A stretch of DNA of 25,116 bases from JAPKZH01 sp964537875 (GTDB lineage Bacteria > Acidobacteriota > Aminicenantia > Aminicenantales > UBA4085), in NCBI GenBank assembly GCA_964537875.1, contig CAZIDN010000054.1, forward strand, positions 1 to 25,116, read 5' to 3'. Shown here piece by piece: positions 22,012-25,116 of the stretch (positions are counted from its first letter, which is position 1; the number at the start of each line of letters is the position of its first letter). The translations under genes were made by a program, and so were the position numbers. The notes beneath the pieces are model-generated. The model did no database searches, was not told where the DNA came from, and saw only the letters and a list, made by a program, of their open reading frames with translations.

Positions 22012-22066
22012 TTGCGCGTTTCGCAAATATCTTGCATAAATAAAAATATTCCCCTGAACGCGCAAC
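22011..22066 (+). terminator. Extended hairpin directly after the radical SAM gene
   Basis: GTTGCGCGTT (22011-22020) and AACGCGCAAC (22057-22066) are perfect 10-bp inverted repeats. Inside, AATAT (22026-22030) pairs with ATATT (22046-22050). The stem begins at the last base of the stop codon. It could end or stabilise the transcript, but no U-tract follows. Confidence 0.5.
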
Positions 22067-22123
22067 CGCCGGGGAGTTTGAGGGGGGCGGAGTGGCCTCC
22101 CTCAGGGGTTCAGCGGAGCGCCG

Positions 22124-22146
22124 AAGGGGGAGCTTGACTCCCCCTT
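22124..22146. terminator. Perfect 9-bp hairpin between convergent genes
   Basis: AAGGGGGAG (22124-22132), loop CTTGA, and CTCCCCCTT (22138-22146) form a very stable stem between the convergent radical SAM and dienelactone hydrolase genes. It could stop transcription from both sides, although U-tracts are minimal. The DNA before it (22066-22123) is unusually G-rich and may belong to the same repeat unit. Confidence 0.5.
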
Positions 22147-22200
22147 GGAAGTGCCCCGGCTCTGCGAAATACTGGAACGAGAAACTTATGAGACGGGGCA

Positions 22201-23058
22201 CTAGGACTTGAGTCTTTCCTTGAGGAAGGCGACCGTTCGCTGCCAGGCGAGCGCGGCCGCCTCCTTGTGAAACCGGGTCCCAGTGTCGTTCATGAAAGCG
22301 TGTCCCGCACCCTCGTACGTGTAGATCTTGTAGTCGACGCCGGCTTTTTTGAGGGCTTCCTCGAAGGCCGGAATACCCGCGTTGATCCGTGCATCGTCGC
22401 CTGCATAGTGGATGAGCATCGCGGCTTTGATTTTCGGGACATCCTCGGGCGCGGGCTGGCTGCCGTAGAAGGGGATAGCCGCGGCCAGGTCCGGCGCGTT
22501 GACCGCCACCTGGTTGGTGACTCCTCCACCCCAGCAGAAGCCCATGCACCCGACCTTGCCCGTTGCCTGGGGATGGGTTTTGAGATAGGCGACCGCGGCG
22601 ACGAAATTTTTCGTGTTCGCCTCGCGGTCGAGCTTCTGAAAAAGGGGCCGTGCCTCGTCCGGGTTTTCTGGAGTCCCGCCGAACGGCGATAAGGCGTCCG
22701 GGGCGATAGCCATGAATCCCTCGAGCGCCGCCCGCCGGGCCACGTCTTCGGTGTGGGGATTGAGGCCCCTGTTTTCGTGGATGACGATGACGCCGGCGAG
22801 CTTCGCCCCGCCCTTGGGCCGGGCCGAATAGGCGCGAACCTCGCCGTTTTCGGCCGGATACTTGATGTATCCCGTCTCGAGGCGGGGGTCGTCCTTCGGG
22901 ACGACCTGGGCTGCAGCTCGGCCGCTTTCCAGAGCCGGAAGCAGGGCGGCCGCTGCGGCTGTCCCGCCCGCAAGCATGGCCAGTTTTCCGAGGAACTGGC
23001 GGCGGTCCATGGCGCCGCGCGTGTATTCTTCGTAGAGGTCGTGGATTTTAGAGCTCAT
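22201..23058 (-). CDS. Dienelactone hydrolase family protein, Tat-exported
   Basis: This is a 285-aa alpha/beta hydrolase. The twin-arginine motif DRRQFLGKL (18-26) and an alanine-rich hydrophobic stretch predict Tat export. The catalytic triad of the family is visible: C175 in GFCWGGG, D221 or D222 in HYAGDDARI, and H253 in GAGHAF. E95 in HENRG is the family's accessory glutamate. Members hydrolyse dienelactone or other small esters and lactones; an exported form probably has another ester substrate. AAGGAGG before ATG 23058 and a near-consensus promoter support the start. It is convergent with the radical SAM gene and stands alone. Confidence 0.9.
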   Translation of the reverse strand: MSSKIHDLYEEYTRGAMDRRQFLGKLAMLAGGTAAAAALLPALESGRAAAQVVPKDDPRLETGYIKYPAENGEVRAYSARPKGGAKLAGVIVIHENRGLNPHTEDVARRAALEGFMAIAPDALSPFGGTPENPDEARPLFQKLDREANTKNFVAAVAYLKTHPQATGKVGCMGFCWGGGVTNQVAVNAPDLAAAIPFYGSQPAPEDVPKIKAAMLIHYAGDDARINAGIPAFEEALKKAGVDYKIYTYEGAGHAFMNDTGTRFHKEAAALAWQRTVAFLKERLKS

Positions 23059-23095
23059 AAGTTGTCCTCCTTCATTTATTTCTCAGGATAAGTCC

Positions 23096-23124
23096 ATCGT
23101 ATTTGGCGTCTGCCGCCCTGTCAA
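23096..23124 (-). promoter_or_regulatory. Promoter of the dienelactone hydrolase gene
   Basis: On the minus strand, TTGACA (23124-23119) and TACGAT (23101-23096) are separated by 17 nt. The leader would be about 30 nt and includes the strong ribosome site. Confidence 0.65.
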
Positions 23125-23149
23125 GGACTTCCGTCAAATTAAGAGGCCG

Positions 23150-23359
23150 CTAAGAACCTCGCCAATCCAAATTGTTCTTATGAGCAACATGAAAGCAGTC
23201 TAATACAGCAACTCGGAGATCGCCCGGAAAGTCCGTGTCATAAAGAGCACGAACGGCTCGATGATCTAACGGGCTCTTTCGGTGAAAGGGGACGGGCACC
23301 GGTATAAGCCTTCTGCTCTTATCGGAATTCCAGACAACGAGGAAAAAAGCTACATATCC
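23150..23359 (-). pseudogene. Possible small or truncated coding sequence (up to 69 codons)
   Basis: A minus-strand frame between TAG stops reads like protein: FFLVVWNSDKSRRLIPVPV, then LDHRAVRALYDTDFPGDLRV and AVLDCFHVAHKNNLDWRGS. It has no ATG; an internal GTG before the PVPF segment has AGAAGG upstream. Codon use is less GC-rich than in neighbouring genes. I do not recognise the family. It may be the 3' end of a lost gene or chance. The rest of 23059-23466 holds only promoter sequences. Confidence 0.25.
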
Positions 23360-23410
23360 CTAAATCACCGCAAAGGAAGTGCCACATGACTTGGGGAAAC
23401 CGGAATAAGC

Positions 23411-23438
23411 TTGACAACCAGGCTCGTGGTGTTTTACT
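23411..23438 (+). promoter_or_regulatory. Candidate promoter of the M28 peptidase gene
   Basis: A consensus TTGACA (23411-23416) is followed after 16 nt by TTTACT (23433-23438). The gene start at 23467 has GAGGG at suitable spacing. Confidence 0.45.
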
Positions 23439-23466
23439 TTCTTGGCTTATGAAATGAGGGAAAAAA

Positions 23467-25116
23467 ATGAATAAAAAAATTATTTATGCATTATCAACCC
23501 TAATCATCCTCGGGCTGTTTAGCTGTACGAGCGAAGAACAGCGACTGCAGCCCGCCCTGGAAAGCATTGCCGCTCAGGATCTGGCCAAGGATACGGAGAT
23601 TCTTGCCTCAGATGAGTTCGAAGGAAGGGCTCCGGCTTCTGTAGGCGAGGCCAAGACGGTCGAATTCCTCCAACAGGAGTTTCAGAAACTCGGCCTCAAG
23701 CCCGGAAACGGCCAGAGCTTTTTCCAGGAAATCCCGATGGTCGTGATCACGGCTGAACCCGGGGCAAGGCTCGATATCAAAGGCGGGAAAAAGTCGATTT
23801 CTTTTGCCTACAAAAACGATTTTGTAGCACTCACTGAAAGAGTGATGGAAGAAGTCTCGTTGGCCGATTCGGAAATAGTCTTCGCCGGCTACGGCATCGT
23901 GGCGCCCGAGCACAATTGGAATGATTACCAAGGCCTTGACGTGCGGGGCAAAACCGTCGTGGTCCTGGTCAACGATCCAGGATATGCGACAGAGGATCCC
24001 GCGCTTTTTTCCGGTCGGACGATGACCTATTACGGCCGCTGGACATACAAGTATGAGGAAGCCGCCCGTCAGGGCGCCGCCAGCGTCTTTATTGTCCATG
24101 AGACAGGGCCTGCCGCCTATCCCTGGGGTGTCGTGGAGAACGGCTGGACCGGGCCGCGGTTCAACCTTAGCAGAGAGGACAACAACATGTCCCGCTGCGC
24201 CGTGGAAGGATGGCTGCAACTGGAGACCACACGCAAGATCTTCGAGCAGGCCGGCCTGAATTATGACGAACTGAAGACGGCGGCGGCCAAGCGGGGATTT
24301 AAAGCTGTACCCCTGGGCCTCAAAGCATCGCTCGCTCTGAAAAACAGCGTCAAAAAAGTGACCTCACGAAACGTCGTCGCTCTCCTGCCGGGGTCGAAGC
24401 GAGCGGATGAATATATCATTTATATGGCGCACTGGGATCATTTCGGGATGAACCCGTCTCTCGAAGGAGACAAGATCTTCAACGGAGCCGTGGACAATGC
24501 CACCGGGTCCGCGGCCCTGATCGAACTGGCCGAGGCCTTCAAAAAGCTCAAACGGCCGCCTCTCCGCTCAATCGTTTTTCTGGCCGTCACTGGGGAGGAA
24601 CAGGGCCTTCTCGGCTCCGAGTATTATGCCGCTCAGCCGCTCTTTCCCGCGGTTAAAACGGCGGCCGTCATCAACATGGATGCTTTGAATATCTATGGAC
24701 GCATGAAAGATATCACCGTCGTTGGCTACGGCCTCTCCGAACTTGACCAGTACATCGAGGCCGCGGCTAAAGAACAAGGCCGAACCGTGAATCCTGATCC
24801 GACTCCGGAAAAGGGCTCTTTTTTTCGTTCCGATTATTTTCCCTTCGCCAAACAGGGGATCCCGGCGGTATATCCGAGCGGCGGGACGGATAGCGTCGAG
24901 CACGGAAAAGAGTGGACTTTGGCTAAAAAAGAAAAGTATACGGCTGAAAATTATCATAAGCCTTCTGACGAGTTCGACCCGAATTGGGATCTTACCGGGG
25001 CGATTGACGACCTGCGTCTTTTGTTTAAGGTGGGCTATCGCCTGGCCATGGAATCGAATTATCCCAACTGGAAGGAAGGGACAGCTTATAAAGCGAAAAG
25101 AGACGCCGACCTGGCC
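23467..25116 (+). CDS. M28-family zinc metallopeptidase lipoprotein (runs off window end)
   Basis: The frame is open from ATG 23467 to the window edge, 550 codons with no stop. A lipoprotein signal (IILGLFSC, C20) puts it on the periplasmic side of a membrane. An inserted protease-associated domain (about 100-290) precedes the M28 catalytic core. The two-zinc site is complete: H322 (AHWDHFG), D343 (VDNATG), E377 and E378 (TGEEQGLLGSEYY), D405 (INMDALN), and H497 (NYHKPSDEFD). Such enzymes are exported aminopeptidases or carboxypeptidases of peptide use. Little of the protein should be missing, since the last zinc ligand and the following helix are already present. Confidence 0.93.
   Translation, partial: MNKKIIYALSTLIILGLFSCTSEEQRLQPALESIAAQDLAKDTEILASDEFEGRAPASVGEAKTVEFLQQEFQKLGLKPGNGQSFFQEIPMVVITAEPGARLDIKGGKKSISFAYKNDFVALTERVMEEVSLADSEIVFAGYGIVAPEHNWNDYQGLDVRGKTVVVLVNDPGYATEDPALFSGRTMTYYGRWTYKYEEAARQGAASVFIVHETGPAAYPWGVVENGWTGPRFNLSREDNNMSRCAVEGWLQLETTRKIFEQAGLNYDELKTAAAKRGFKAVPLGLKASLALKNSVKKVTSRNVVALLPGSKRADEYIIYMAHWDHFGMNPSLEGDKIFNGAVDNATGSAALIELAEAFKKLKRPPLRSIVFLAVTGEEQGLLGSEYYAAQPLFPAVKTAAVINMDALNIYGRMKDITVVGYGLSELDQYIEAAAKEQGRTVNPDPTPEKGSFFRSDYFPFAKQGIPAVYPSGGTDSVEHGKEWTLAKKEKYTAENYHKPSDEFDPNWDLTGAIDDLRLLFKVGYRLAMESNYPNWKEGTAYKAKRDADLA

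Noticed and set aside
1..25116. CRISPR array, tRNA or intact rRNA genes
   Set aside because: No regularly spaced repeats and no tRNA- or rRNA-like sequences were seen on either strand; a computed scan would be more sensitive.

Overview
The window (about 25 kb, moderately GC-rich, coding on both strands) looks like a chromosomal segment of a Gram-negative, saccharolytic, probably anaerobic bacterium. Support comes from several lipoproteins, an AsmA/YdbH-type envelope protein, Tat-dependent exported enzymes, a radical-SAM sulfatase maturase, and a Ser/Thr kinase of the zinc-ribbon/TPR type. The gene style fits Acidobacteriota or Candidatus Aminicenantes (Aminicenantota). That assignment is inference; no rRNA is present to confirm it.

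Region 1 (1-3190) is a recombination scar. The 3' half of an IS21-family element (istA end, istB) appears to end near 1556, directly inside the first codons of a minus-strand pterin-binding methyltransferase gene. Next come a VapBC-type toxin-antitoxin pair with a perfect 13-bp palindromic operator and an unknown 110-aa gene. These are followed by a short relic of a sigma-54 response regulator with an in-frame stop, and by a 5' fragment of an RNase P RNA gene cut off at the kinase promoter.

Region 2 (3189-10204) is the main intact plus-strand block. It holds a membrane Ser/Thr kinase with zinc ribbon and TPRs, then an AsmA/YdbH-like inter-membrane bridge protein, then a DUF1318 lipoprotein that seems to combine YnbE-like and YdbL-like parts. 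The last two make a plausible lipid-transport bridge module.

Region 3 (10205-13452) holds a broken GH106-like glycosidase pseudogene, a SnoaL-like gene, a C69-family peptidase and a 53-aa basic protein. Two short ORFs with a shared N-terminal peptide lie at 6361 and 11108, just before the AsmA and SnoaL genes.

Region 4 (13729-16205) holds a Tat-exported class V aminotransferase-fold enzyme with a small secreted partner. Convergent to it is a second toxin-antitoxin pair (AbrB plus PIN) with a near-consensus promoter.

Region 5 (16380-23058) holds a minus-strand pair (GH172/DUF2961 glycosidase, then a second C69 peptidase), a divergent anaerobic sulfatase-maturase-like radical SAM enzyme, and a convergent Tat-exported dienelactone hydrolase. 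The intergenic space between the last two carries two strong inverted repeats.

Region 6 (23467-end) is a lipoprotein M28 metallopeptidase that runs off the window. No tRNA, intact rRNA or CRISPR array was seen.
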